DNA of 64,000 nucleotides, from contig NZ_CP009283.1 in NCBI RefSeq assembly GCF_000758625.1, forward strand, positions 1,003,501 through 1,067,500. The letters are read 5' to 3'. This document shows, piece by piece, positions 1-7,827 of the stretch (position 1 is the stretch's first letter; each line of letters begins with the position of its first letter). A program made the translations under genes and the position numbers. The stretch comes from Paenibacillus sp. FSL R7-0273. GTDB taxonomy: Bacteria > Bacillota > Bacilli > Paenibacillales > Paenibacillaceae. The notes below the pieces were generated by a model. That model saw only the letters and a list, made by a program, of their open reading frames with translations. It was not told the origin of the DNA and did no database searches.

Positions 1-248
1 AAGAAGGCCGGGATGGCGGATACGCGCTTAACTGTGACCCTGACAAGCTGACCCTTGCCGACGTTTATCAGGCACTTGAGGCAGACGAAGCGTGCAGTAA
101 AGCGGTGAATGAGACGATGTGCGGAAATGCGCTGGGGGAGCAGATGATGGACGCCTGCAGCGATATTTTTAATGAAATGGACCGCAGTATGATGACTGTG
201 CTGGAAAAATATACGCTTGCTGAAATGGTGCGGAGGTCTGGTTGTTGA
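1..248 (+). CDS. Rrf2-family transcriptional regulator, C-terminal part (5' end outside window)
   Basis: The open frame enters from the left edge (first full codon at base 3) and ends at TGA 246-248, so only about the last 81 residues are seen. The motif KLTLADVYQALE and the spaced cysteines that follow are typical of the Rrf2 effector region, although the DNA-binding winged helix lies outside the window. Some Rrf2 proteins hold Fe-S clusters and others sense redox or thiol stress; which applies here cannot be told from the fragment. It lies directly upstream of a nitroreductase, with two near-identical dyad boxes between them, so it probably regulates itself and that enzyme. Confidence 0.75.
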   Translation, partial: EGRDGGYALNCDPDKLTLADVYQALEADEACSKAVNETMCGNALGEQMMDACSDIFNEMDRSMMTVLEKYTLAEMVRRSGC

Positions 249-271
249 CAGGACGCTTTTTTGTGAATTAT

Positions 272-292
272 ACTGTGCATAATAAATTACAG
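272..292. promoter_or_regulatory. Candidate Rrf2 operator, box 1
   Basis: ACTGTGCAT-N8-TACAG is the first of two boxes of the form ACTGTGCATWWTWAATYACAG in the gap between the Rrf2-like gene and the nitroreductase. Its arms CTGT/ACAG form a dyad. Binding by the upstream regulator is inferred from position and repetition only. Confidence 0.45.
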
Positions 293-339
293 TTAAAGGC
301 TTAACGGCACATAGGAACAGTGAATTTTTTTTGAGGTTA

Positions 340-360
340 ACTGTGCATTTTTAATCACAG
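340..360. promoter_or_regulatory. Candidate Rrf2 operator, box 2
   Basis: This second copy of the box starts 68 bp after the first and has perfect CTGTG/CACAG arms around a 10-bp AT-rich centre. It ends 31 bp before the nitroreductase start, where a bound repressor could block transcription. Confidence 0.45.
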
Positions 361-391
361 AATTGGGATCAGGAAGAGGAGGAGTTAGACA

Positions 392-1039
392 ATGACAACA
401 GAATTGAAAGCAGAAGTAGCGTTTAGTAAGGTGATCCGGGATCGGCATTCGGTGCGTAAATATGACCCGTCCTGGAAAATCTCCAATGAGGAGATCAAAG
501 AGATTTTGAATGATGCCATTCTGGCCCCGTCCTCATCCAATCTGCAGCCATGGCGCTTCATTGTGATCACGGATCAGGAGCTGAAGCAGCAGCTGCTGCC
601 CATCGCGTACAACCAGCAGCAGGTTGTTGATGCTTCTGCTACAATTGCTGTTCTTGGGGATATCGAAGCTTACCGCAATGCGGAGAAAATATATGAGTAC
701 GCCGAGGCAGCCGGATATATCACTGCAGAAATAGGTGCAGCGATGGCTAAACGCAGCAGAGACAGCTATTCGGCCATGCCGGCCGGGAAGCTGAAGGAAA
801 TCGCCCTGATCGATGGCGGACTGATCTCCATGCAGCTGATGCTGGCAGCCAAAGCAAGGGGATACGATACCGTACCTATGGGCGGCTTTATTCCCGAAAA
901 ATTACGCGAGCTGTTCAGCATTCCAGAGCGTTATGAGCCGGTGATGCTGATCTCCCTCGGCAAAGCGGCGGCAGAAGGACGCTCCACAGCCAGATTGCCG
1001 CTGGAGGAAGTAACGCAATGGAATGGCTTTGAAGGGTAA
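392..1039 (+). CDS. Nitroreductase-family NAD(P)H:FMN oxidoreductase
   Basis: The protein has 215 residues, normal for the family. The N-terminal RHSVRKYDPSW and SSSNLQPWRF motifs are the FMN-phosphate and isoalloxazine contacts seen in NfsB/YodC-like enzymes, and the C-terminal GYDTVPMGGF region matches the family's second flavin contact. Such cytosolic dimeric flavoproteins reduce nitro compounds or quinones with NAD(P)H; the natural substrate is unknown. A strong Shine-Dalgarno (AGAGGAGG) precedes the ATG. It lies just after an Rrf2 regulator and two dyad boxes, so stress-inducible expression is likely. A terminator hairpin follows at 1129. Confidence 0.88.
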   Translation: MTTELKAEVAFSKVIRDRHSVRKYDPSWKISNEEIKEILNDAILAPSSSNLQPWRFIVITDQELKQQLLPIAYNQQQVVDASATIAVLGDIEAYRNAEKIYEYAEAAGYITAEIGAAMAKRSRDSYSAMPAGKLKEIALIDGGLISMQLMLAAKARGYDTVPMGGFIPEKLRELFSIPERYEPVMLISLGKAAAEGRSTARLPLEEVTQWNGFEG

Positions 1040-1128
1040 GCATACACAGGAGCAGGGGGAATGGCGGTACCTGTAAGGTGTGGCAGATAACCTCTGGTAA
1101 AATATTACCTGTGTGGATTATGGAAGGG

Positions 1129-1160
1129 GCAGCCGGCGTAAGCTGGCTGCTTCTTTTTTA
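1129..1160 (+). terminator. Intrinsic terminator after nitroreductase
   Basis: GCAGCC/GGCTGC stem (1129-1134 with 1145-1150) is followed directly by a T-rich run TTCTTTTTT. Confidence 0.75.
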
Positions 1161-1210
1161 TGGGGCTGTTGGAGGCCCGCATTTTCGGAGCTTACTGCTG
1201 GAAGGAGGCT

Positions 1211-1430
1211 GAAGGTGAGCGAATAAAGGGAAAAATGCCTTTAAATAGGCTGTTGGAGGGCCGAAGGTGAGTAAATAAAGGGAAAAATCCCTTTAAATAG
1301 GCTGGTGAGGGGCCGAAGGTGAGTAAATAAAGGGAAAAATCCCTTTAAATAGGCTGGTGGGGGGCCGAAGGTGAGCAAGTAAAGGGAAAAATCCCTTTAA
1401 ATAGGCTGGTGAGAGGCTGATGGTGAGTGA
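1211..1430. repeat. Tandem array of a 52-bp repeat, about four copies plus a fragment
   Basis: Copies begin with GAAGGTGAG at 1211, 1263, 1315 and 1367, and a degraded start lies at 1419, so the period is exactly 52 bp. Copies 2-4 each carry the inverted repeat AAAGGGA-AAAA-TCCCTTT; copy 1 has one mismatch in it. No unique spacers separate the units, so it is not a CRISPR array, and no convincing reading frame or ribosome site crosses it. Confidence 0.9.
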
Positions 1431-1530
1431 ATGAGCAGGTTGGTAGTGGGGCGCAGGTGCTCGCTTGAATGTTACTGTAGTCTATGTCTAAAAATGCGTA
1501 TCACCAAGTTGCCACGCCAGACCCGTACGA

Positions 1531-1667
1531 CTTGCCCGCCCCCGACTTGCCCGCTCCCGACTTGCCCGCCCCCGACCTGCCCGCCCCCGACTTGCCCGCC
1601 CCCGACTTGCCCTCCCTCCGACCTGCTCGCCCCCGACTTGTCCGCCTCCGACTTGCTCGCCCCCCAA
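1531..1667. repeat. 15-bp GC-rich minisatellite
   Basis: About nine units related to CTTGCCCGCCCCCGA run head to tail. One unit (1606-1621) is 16 bp long and shifts the frame, so the Leu-Pro-Ala-Pro-Asp translation seen in one frame is not maintained across the array. The array is probably non-coding. Confidence 0.85.
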
Positions 1668-1815
1668 AACCTGCCCCCCAGACCCGCCCGCAAACGCTCC
1701 GGCGGCCGCAATTTTCGGTTTCCCGCAGTTTCTGCTATATTATTGTTAGTGCCTGCAGCAAAGGCAGGCTTTGTACATTAGAAAGTTATATTCAGCGGAG
1801 AATATGCAGTATGAC

Positions 1816-1994
1816 TTGTGCTTACGGCTATTGAATCAAGGTTTGTTTGCCCGCAATTGATGGGAGTTTTGTTTGCCGCTATTTAAAAAGTTTGTTTTAC
1901 AGCCATTAAAGCAAAGTTTGTGTTACCGCCCTTAAAGCGAGTTTGCTTTACATCTCTTGAAGCGAAGTTTGCCTTACTATTGAAGCTATATTTG
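1816..1994. repeat. Degenerate 23-26 bp tandem repeat
   Basis: Seven units each start with TTTG (the first with TTG) and contain a TTAC or TTGCC element followed by a run such as TTAAAGC or TTGAAGC. The units differ in length and sequence, suggesting an old decayed array. It ends 112 bp upstream of the pirin start. Confidence 0.6.
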
Positions 1995-2106
1995 TATGCA
2001 CAGTCACCGGAGTATTTACATTTACAGCAATCGCAGCAGAACTAGAACGTGCAACATTCACCAAATCACTAACTGGAATTCATCAGACAATCAGGAGGAG
2101 ATCCTT

Positions 2107-2808
2107 ATGATCAAGGTTTATTCCGCCGCATCCGCGCACCGGTTCGATCACGGCTGGCTGAAGGGCAGCCACAGCTTCTCGTTCGGGGAATTCTACGATC
2201 CGGACAATACGGCCTTCGGCCCGATGCGGGTCTGTAATGATGACACCATTGCGCCGGGCAGAGGCTTCGGGGCCCATCCGCACAGCGACATGGAGATCGT
2301 CTCCATTGTGCTGTCCGGCAGGCTGCGCCATGAGGACAACTTGGGCAATGTGGCAGAGACGGAGTTTGGCGGCGTTCAGCGGATGTCGGCCGGAACAGGA
2401 GCAATCCATACCGAGCATAATCCGTCGGACACGGAGCCGGTGCGGCTGCTGCAGCTGTGGTTCATGCCGCGTACCCGCGGCACGGCACCATCGTATACCA
2501 CCGGGCGGTTTGATCCCGCCAGGCTGGAGGGCAGGCTGCTGCCGGTGGTAGCGCCTGAGCGCGGGCCGGAGATCGTGGACATCGCCCAGGACATGACCAT
2601 TTTCCTGGGCCGGGCTGTGACAGGCCGGGAGCTGGCATTTGAGCAGGAAGAGGGACGGCGGATTTTTATTTACTTAATAGAAGGACAGGTTAAGCTTCCG
2701 GATAATCAGGTGCTGCTGCCGGGAGATTCAGCACGAGTCGAAGGCGTGAGCAGACTTGCGCTTGCCGCTGAAGCGGATACGCTGGTCATGGTTATCGATC
2801 TGCCTTAA
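2107..2808 (+). CDS. Pirin-family bicupin protein (YhhW-like)
   Basis: The 233-residue protein has the pirin N-terminal cupin with metal ligands in HPHSDMEIVS and GAIHTEHN (three His and one Glu) and a shorter C-terminal cupin. Related proteins (E. coli YhhW) are Fe(II) or Ni quercetin 2,3-dioxygenases; the physiological substrate is usually unknown. An upstream in-frame ATG at 1996 exists, but the Shine-Dalgarno CAGGAGGAG ends 6 bp before ATG 2107 and the family similarity begins there (MIKVY), so that start is chosen. The next gene follows after 38 bp and may be cotranscribed. Confidence 0.88.
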   Translation: MIKVYSAASAHRFDHGWLKGSHSFSFGEFYDPDNTAFGPMRVCNDDTIAPGRGFGAHPHSDMEIVSIVLSGRLRHEDNLGNVAETEFGGVQRMSAGTGAIHTEHNPSDTEPVRLLQLWFMPRTRGTAPSYTTGRFDPARLEGRLLPVVAPERGPEIVDIAQDMTIFLGRAVTGRELAFEQEEGRRIFIYLIEGQVKLPDNQVLLPGDSARVEGVSRLALAAEADTLVMVIDLP

Positions 2809-2846
2809 CTGTCTGCGACAATCTAACGCCGAAGGAGGAACCGGAA

Positions 2847-3176
2847 ATGCAGCAGCAGGAAAGGGTACTAGTGAAGCACTCGGTAACAGGGCGAATGCTT
2901 GTCAGCAGCACTGACGGGCTGACTTATTCTTTTGATCCGGAGGGAGAGCTTACGCTGATTAAGATTTACGGTGTATCACCTGCCCAGGGAACGGCCGTAG
3001 TGGAGCTGAATTCCGAGCTTAACGTATTCCGCTTTGAGGAGCCGGCGGAGGGTCCGGTTATCAAGCACTGGTATTATGTCGGGGATAATCCAGTCCGGTA
3101 TGATGCAGATACAGAATGTCTGAGCATCACTGTGCAATCGGAGATTGAATACCGTCCTGATGAATATTGGGAGTAG
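2847..3176 (+). CDS. Hypothetical protein, 109 aa
   Basis: I do not recognise a family. It is a short, acidic, soluble protein rich in beta-forming residues, with neither signal peptide nor membrane segment. A good Shine-Dalgarno (GAAGGAGG) precedes the ATG, and a terminator hairpin begins right at its stop codon, both supporting a real gene. It sits 38 bp after the pirin gene, so they may form a two-gene operon. Confidence 0.72.
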   Translation: MQQQERVLVKHSVTGRMLVSSTDGLTYSFDPEGELTLIKIYGVSPAQGTAVVELNSELNVFRFEEPAEGPVIKHWYYVGDNPVRYDADTECLSITVQSEIEYRPDEYWE

Positions 3177-3197
3177 GGGCCTCTGCCCCTCTTTTTT
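3175..3197 (+). terminator. Intrinsic terminator of the pirin unit
   Basis: AGGGGC (3175-3180) pairs with GCCCCT (3185-3190), followed by CTTTTTT. The stem begins at the stop codon of the 109-aa gene. Confidence 0.8.
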
Positions 3198-3399
3198 GTA
3201 TACAGGATTCCCGGTTCGTTATCCTTGCCGTTCTTCTGCCCGGGATTACACATTACGTTAGTTTGATGTCTGTTATTGGGTTTATTTCGCGGATTCTCCT
3301 AAGAAAAGGACAAATGAACTTGACAATAAAAGTCGGGTGTACTAGCTTTGTTATGAAACGTAACACGCATAATGCGATAAGACAGGAGAAATGGACATA

Positions 3400-4494
3400 A
3401 TGGAATTGTTTGCAGCAATGGAGCGGGACGATTACGAGGAGCTTTTATTTTGCCAGGACAAGGCATCAGGCTTAAAGGCAATCATTGCGATTCATGACAC
3501 AACACTGGGGCCGGCGCTGGGCGGGACAAGAATGTGGACGTATGCGACTGAAGAAGCAGCAGTGGTCGATGCGCTCCGGCTTGCCAAAGGAATGACCTAC
3601 AAGAATGCGGTTGCCGGGCTGAACCTCGGCGGCGGTAAAACCGTCATCCTGGGTGACCCGAAAAAGGACAAGAACGAGGCGATGTTCCGCGCCTTCGGAC
3701 GATACATACAAGGTCTTAACGGCCGTTATATCACAGCTGAGGATGTCGGGACGACAGAGGCGGATATGGATATTATCCATCAGGAGACCGATTATGTAAC
3801 CGGGATTTCAGCCAGCTACGGCTCTTCCGGCAATCCGTCACCGGCAACGGCCTTCGGGGTATATCAGGGAATGAAGGCGGCGGCCAAGGCGGCCTTCGGC
3901 AGTGATTCGCTGGCCGGCCGGAAGATTGCGGTACAAGGTGTGGGTAATGTCTCGTTTACGCTGTGTAAATATCTGCATGAGGAAGGCGCTGAGCTGATTG
4001 TAACAGACATCAGCAAGGATGCAGTGGCCCGTGCCGTGGAGGCCTACGGTGCCAAAACCGTTGATCCGGCAGATATTATCAGCGTGGACTGCGATATTTA
4101 TGCGCCATGTGCGCTTGGAGCAACCATCAATGATGAATCGCTGCCGCTGCTTAAGGCGAAGGTTGTCGCCGGTGCAGCCAATAACCAGCTGAAGGAGCCC
4201 CGCCACGGGGATACCCTGCATCAGATGGGGATAGTCTATGCACCGGATTATGTCATTAATGCCGGCGGCGTAATCAACATCGCCGATGAGCTGAACGGCT
4301 ATAATAAGGAGCGCGCCTACAAGCAGATAGGCAAAATCTATGACAGCATCACCCGTGTGCTGGAAATTTCCCGCACAAACGGTATTCCGGCTTACGTGGC
4401 GGCAGACCGCCTGGCAGAAGAACGGATTGAATTGCTGCGCAGAAGCCGCAGCACCTTCCTGCGTAACCCGCATCATGCCATCAGCAGAAGATAG
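3400..4494 (+). CDS. bcd: Leucine dehydrogenase
   Basis: NAD-dependent oxidative deamination of branched-chain L-amino acids to 2-oxo acids. The 364 residues match the family's usual length. From this start, Lys68 (GMTYKNA) and Lys80 (GGGKTV) fall exactly on the known catalytic lysines of leucine dehydrogenase. The N-terminal substrate domain is followed by a Rossmann domain with GVGNVS. An in-frame ATG nine bases upstream lies only about 2 bp from the AGGAG site, while ATG 3400 is 11 bp away and gives the conserved MELF start. It stands alone here; no branched-chain keto-acid dehydrogenase genes follow. Confidence 0.95.
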   Translation: MELFAAMERDDYEELLFCQDKASGLKAIIAIHDTTLGPALGGTRMWTYATEEAAVVDALRLAKGMTYKNAVAGLNLGGGKTVILGDPKKDKNEAMFRAFGRYIQGLNGRYITAEDVGTTEADMDIIHQETDYVTGISASYGSSGNPSPATAFGVYQGMKAAAKAAFGSDSLAGRKIAVQGVGNVSFTLCKYLHEEGAELIVTDISKDAVARAVEAYGAKTVDPADIISVDCDIYAPCALGATINDESLPLLKAKVVAGAANNQLKEPRHGDTLHQMGIVYAPDYVINAGGVINIADELNGYNKERAYKQIGKIYDSITRVLEISRTNGIPAYVAADRLAEERIELLRRSRSTFLRNPHHAISRR

Positions 4495-4505
4495 CTGCAA
4501 TATGA

Positions 4506-4543
4506 AGAAGCCCGTCCCCGGAACATTCCGGAGAGGGGCTTCT
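4506..4543. terminator. Hairpin between convergent genes
   Basis: AGAAGCCCGTCCCCGG (4506-4521) pairs with the complementary run at 4528-4543 across a 6-nt loop, with small mismatches. It lies between the ends of leucine dehydrogenase and the cyclophilin but lacks a clear U-run on either strand, so it is a weak terminator call. Confidence 0.45.
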
Positions 4544-4579
4544 ATGCTGTGCAAGTAAGTTGTACCTTACTAAGAAAGG

Positions 4580-5269
4580 TTATTCCGCCTTGTCCGGCTC
4601 CGGGTAATCAACACCCAGTGTATCTACTGTAACCTTAGTCATTACCGGCGGCGTATCCGGCCGGTCAGAGCTGTTACGCGGCAGGCTGACGATAGCCTGG
4701 ACGACATCCATGCCTTCGGTTACCTTGCCGAAGGCGGCATAGCTGCCATCAAGGCTCGGGTAATCGGCAGCCATTATGAAGAACTGCGAGCCGCCGGAGT
4801 TCATATCCTCGGCTCTGGCCATGGAGAGCACGCCTTCGGTGTGCTGCAGGTTATTGGTGAAGCCGTTCGCCAGGAATTCGCCGGCAATGCTGTAATCCGG
4901 GCCGCCCATTCCGGTGCCGTCCGGATCACCGCCCTGAATCATAAAGCCGGGAATAACGCGGTGGAAGATCGTTCCGTCGTAGAAGCCCTTTTGAATCAGC
5001 GAGATAAAGTTGTTAACGGTATTCGGGGCAACCTCCGGATACAGCTCGGCCTTGATGATACCGTCGTTATCCATTTCAATGGTAACAACAGGATGGCTGG
5101 CTGTGTCCAAAGGAACACCTTCGGTTGGAGCCTGCGTAGCAGGGCTGGCCTGATTGCCGCCGGCATTTCCTGCAGTATTGTTCTTTGCGTTGCCGCAGCC
5201 TGCTGCAATGACCATCAGCAGGGTCATCATCAGCAGCAGGATAACGGGTGCTTTTCTTGTGCGCTTCAC
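4580..5269 (-). CDS. Secreted peptidyl-prolyl cis-trans isomerase, cyclophilin type, probable lipoprotein
   Basis: Catalyses prolyl isomerisation, likely assisting folding of exported proteins outside the membrane. The 229-residue protein starts with a basic, hydrophobic signal sequence ending IAAGC, a permissive lipobox with Cys near residue 25, then a low-complexity Asn/Ala/Gly linker. The cyclophilin domain (about residues 60-220) has the signature FHRVIPGFMIQGGDP with the catalytic Arg, plus GSQFFI. Its start is divergent from the MFS gene about 175 bp away. Confidence 0.92.
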   Translation of the reverse strand: MKRTRKAPVILLLMMTLLMVIAAGCGNAKNNTAGNAGGNQASPATQAPTEGVPLDTASHPVVTIEMDNDGIIKAELYPEVAPNTVNNFISLIQKGFYDGTIFHRVIPGFMIQGGDPDGTGMGGPDYSIAGEFLANGFTNNLQHTEGVLSMARAEDMNSGGSQFFIMAADYPSLDGSYAAFGKVTEGMDVVQAIVSLPRNSSDRPDTPPVMTKVTVDTLGVDYPEPDKAE

Positions 5270-5444
5270 GTTGTAAATCTCTCCTTTTTCTTATGGGTAT
5301 TCTGGTGCACTCAAGCTTCATCATACATGGTTTGTCCCGGCTGATGCAAAGACTGGAGGCATATAGCGTTTGGCAGGGCGGAAAAATAGGTTTAATATGG
5401 TAGTTACTTTACTTCAGGGAGTAACAGAAGGGACGGTGGTTGTT

Positions 5445-6683
5445 TTGGCATTTTCATGGAAGCGGAATCTGATTGTACTCTGGATCGGGGTGTTCTTTTG
5501 CAGCACCGCCTACTCGATCTCGATTCCGTTCCTTTCGATTTTTCTTAGTGACCAGCTCGGTGTAACCAGCCATCTGGAAATCTGGTCCGGTGTAAGCTTT
5601 GGGATTACCTTTCTGGCCAGTGCGCTGATCTCGCCTTACTGGGGATCTCTGGCTGACAAATACGGGCGCAAGCCGATGCTGATCCGCTCGGGCTTCAGTC
5701 TGGCCGCACTTTATCTGATTAATTACTTTGTGCATGACCCTTATGTATTTCTCGTTGTGCGTGTGCTGCAGGGCTTGCTGGCCGGATTCGTTCCGGCGGC
5801 GATTGCGATGGTGGCGACCAATACACCAGAGGAAAAGACCGGCTATGCGCTCAGCGTGATGTCTACAGCGGGAGCGACCGGCAGCATCATCGGCCCGCTG
5901 ATCGGCGGGGTGGTCAGCTTTTATTCGAGCAACCGCAGCGCGTTTCTGTTCTCGGCGGCGATTGTGCTTGTCTCTGCGCTGATTGCCACCTTTTTCGCTA
6001 AGGAAGAGAATTTTAACCGTTCTGCACCCAGGTCGCGCGTCAGTGATGACATCCGTGAGGCGGTGAAGAATAAAGCCTTTATTACACTGCTTTCTTTAGC
6101 CGGCATCAGCACGTTCTCCGTAATGATCCTGGAGCCGCTGCTGCCAATCTACCTTCTTGATATGGGGATCTCGAGGAACACGGCGTCCCTTAGTTCGGGT
6201 ATTGTTTTCTCCGCTGTCGGCATAGCGACGGTGATCATGGCTCCGCAGTGGGGGAGGATCGGCAGCCGCAAGGGCTTCGGATTTATTCTGTTCATCGGTC
6301 TGATCGGCGGAGGGATCGGCAACATCCTGCAGTATTTCGTCTCCGGCTATGTAGAGTTTGCTATCCTGCGGTTTGTCTACGGCCTGTTCTACGCCGGGGT
6401 GCTGCCGTCAGTCAATGCCATGATTGTCCAGACCATTGAGCCGGGCTTCCGCGGACGGGCCTTTGGCCTGAATCAGGCGGCCTCGCAGCTGGCGACCATG
6501 GCCGGTCCGATTATAGGCGGCCTGCTGGGCGCCTTTATTCCGATCCGCTGGGTGTTCGTCGTCAACGGCATGATACTGCTTGTAGCTGCAGTGCTCGTTA
6601 AGGTCCGCAACCTGGAAGCCAAGGTCGGGCAGGCGCGTGCCCGCGGAGAGCAGGGAGATACAGAGGCAGCCGGTAATATATGA
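5445..6683 (+). CDS. MFS efflux transporter, 12 membrane segments
   Basis: Drug:H+ antiporter-like major facilitator of 412 residues with about 12 hydrophobic segments. The conserved loop 2-3 motif GSLADKYGRKPML (motif A) and a weaker repeat GRIGSRKG between the two halves are visible, as is the motif-C-like GPLIGG in segment 5. Start choice is uncertain. A TTG at 5370 has a good GGAGG site but adds 25 unconserved residues; the TTG at 5445 opens just before SWKRNLIVLWIGVF, where similar transporters begin. Substrate cannot be predicted. Confidence 0.85.
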   Translation: MAFSWKRNLIVLWIGVFFCSTAYSISIPFLSIFLSDQLGVTSHLEIWSGVSFGITFLASALISPYWGSLADKYGRKPMLIRSGFSLAALYLINYFVHDPYVFLVVRVLQGLLAGFVPAAIAMVATNTPEEKTGYALSVMSTAGATGSIIGPLIGGVVSFYSSNRSAFLFSAAIVLVSALIATFFAKEENFNRSAPRSRVSDDIREAVKNKAFITLLSLAGISTFSVMILEPLLPIYLLDMGISRNTASLSSGIVFSAVGIATVIMAPQWGRIGSRKGFGFILFIGLIGGGIGNILQYFVSGYVEFAILRFVYGLFYAGVLPSVNAMIVQTIEPGFRGRAFGLNQAASQLATMAGPIIGGLLGAFIPIRWVFVVNGMILLVAAVLVKVRNLEAKVGQARARGEQGDTEAAGNI

Positions 6684-6710
6684 TATCTACCCTCAATACT
6701 CTATAACTAA

Positions 6711-6762
6711 AAAAAGGCCAAAAGCACCGGAAAACGGTTTCCGGAAATGCTTTTGGCCTTTT
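6711..6762. terminator. Bidirectional terminator
   Basis: The long inverted repeat AAAAGGCCAAAAGCA / TGCTTTTGGCCTTTT encloses an inner CCGGAAA/TTTCCGG hairpin. It has A-runs on one side and T-runs on the other, serving both the MFS gene and the convergent acidic-protein gene. Confidence 0.85.
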
Positions 6763-6771
6763 GAACATTCC

Positions 6772-7380
6772 TTAATCCTCTTCACCGGTAGAGCCGTTGA
6801 GCACATCTGTACCTGGCATCGCATCGACGGGCGGGGCAGCCGGATCGACTGCTGTACCGGGCTGCAGCTCGTCTGCATCCGGAATATCCTCCAGCGGCTG
6901 CTCTTCATCTTCCGCGTAGACTTCCTCGTCGTCTGCATAATCAATTACACTGCCGGTTAATCCGGCTGCTCCGGCAGCAAATACCGCATCGGATTCCAGC
7001 AGCTCATCCCGCTGCGGGGCAGGGGAGGCTGTGACACCGCTGCTGCGGTCGGCCCTGCGGCCAAGCGCCGGCTCCGGCTCATTGGCGCCGATGTCGGCGG
7101 CCAGAATGGAGTCTCCCTCAAGCGCCGGATCGGAGCCATCGTCTGCGATACCGTCCACGAAGTCAACGGGACGCTCATGAGCAGGCTCATGGCTGGCCAG
7201 CGCGGACTCCAGCGGCTGCCGCTCCACATCCAGTGTAACTCCGCTCACGCCCTGTTCAGTGATAGTCCCGAGCGGACGCAAATCATCCAGCGGGATATCC
7301 TCCTCGGGAGTGATACCGCCCATTTTCTGATAACGCTCATATGCAAAATCGGCTTCAGTTTTATTGAACTCATTACCCAT
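6772..7380 (-). CDS. Acidic, probably disordered protein, 202 aa
   Basis: No family recognised. The N-terminal 35 residues (MGNEFNKTEADFAYERYQKM, then Gly/Pro) look ordered. The rest is rich in Asp, Glu, Ala and Pro with runs such as YADDEEVYAEDEEQ and no signal or membrane segment. An AAAGGAG site precedes the ATG. It lies 15 bp downstream of a second small acidic protein on the same strand, so they are probably one operon. Confidence 0.7.
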   Translation of the reverse strand: MGNEFNKTEADFAYERYQKMGGITPEEDIPLDDLRPLGTITEQGVSGVTLDVERQPLESALASHEPAHERPVDFVDGIADDGSDPALEGDSILAADIGANEPEPALGRRADRSSGVTASPAPQRDELLESDAVFAAGAAGLTGSVIDYADDEEVYAEDEEQPLEDIPDADELQPGTAVDPAAPPVDAMPGTDVLNGSTGEED

Positions 7381-7395
7381 AGCCGTTCAGCTCCT

Positions 7396-7581
7396 TTAAG
7401 CTTTAGTCTGCTCCTCATCGGGAACAGCGTGATTAATGGCTGCCTCCTGGTCCTCCTCCGGCAGTGCTCCGGGATAAGACCCCTCCTGGAACAGGCCGAA
7501 GTCCTCGTCGATGTCCCGCTCGGTCACAAGATTATCCTCAGCCGGTTCTTTCCCGGCGTCAAGCTTCTTCTGCTCAGTCAT
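7396..7581 (-). CDS. Small acidic protein, 61 aa
   Basis: No family recognised. The protein is strongly acidic and hydrophilic (MTEQKKLDAGKEPAEDNLV at the start) and probably disordered. The AGGAGGT Shine-Dalgarno 7 bp before its ATG is excellent. It is first in a two-gene unit with the 202-aa acidic protein; the 246-bp gap to the divergent sensor kinase must hold its promoter. Confidence 0.68.
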   Translation of the reverse strand: MTEQKKLDAGKEPAEDNLVTERDIDEDFGLFQEGSYPGALPEEDQEAAINHAVPDEEQTKA

Positions 7582-7827
7582 TGCCGGACCTCCTTACCCT
7601 GTTCTATAGTATTTCTATACCCGATTAAGCGGCTGCGAATCTGCGCCTTAATGCTTGTATACGGCATTCTTAATATATTCATTCGTCTGCGGTATTAAAC
7701 GCCGGGAGAATAAAAACAGGGTTTTCGCGGAATTTTGCCGATATAGGCAGGGAAAGTGCGAAGGTTGTCGAAACTAAGAATCATACGAACTAATAAAATC
7801 CAACCAATGATTTATTGAGGAGTCAAC

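Larger units (their letters stand above)
1040..2106. other. Long intergenic region without a supported gene
   Basis: Besides the nitroreductase terminator and the three repeat arrays, this gap holds a small hairpin GCCTGC/GCAGGC at 1751-1769 followed by TTT. Frames of up to 116 codons cross the 15-bp array, but they lack a ribosome site and are low complexity. I see no gene here. Confidence 0.7.

Noticed and set aside
1211..1430. CRISPR array
   Set aside because: Units are contiguous 52-bp tandem copies without unique spacers, and no cas genes are present.
1484..1834. 116-codon frame with Leu-Pro-Ala-Pro-Asp repeats
   Set aside because: It is a translation of the 15-bp minisatellite. A 16-bp unit breaks the pattern, other frames are equally open, and there is no ribosome site.
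3838..4554. 238-codon minus-strand frame
   Set aside because: Antisense shadow of leucine dehydrogenase.
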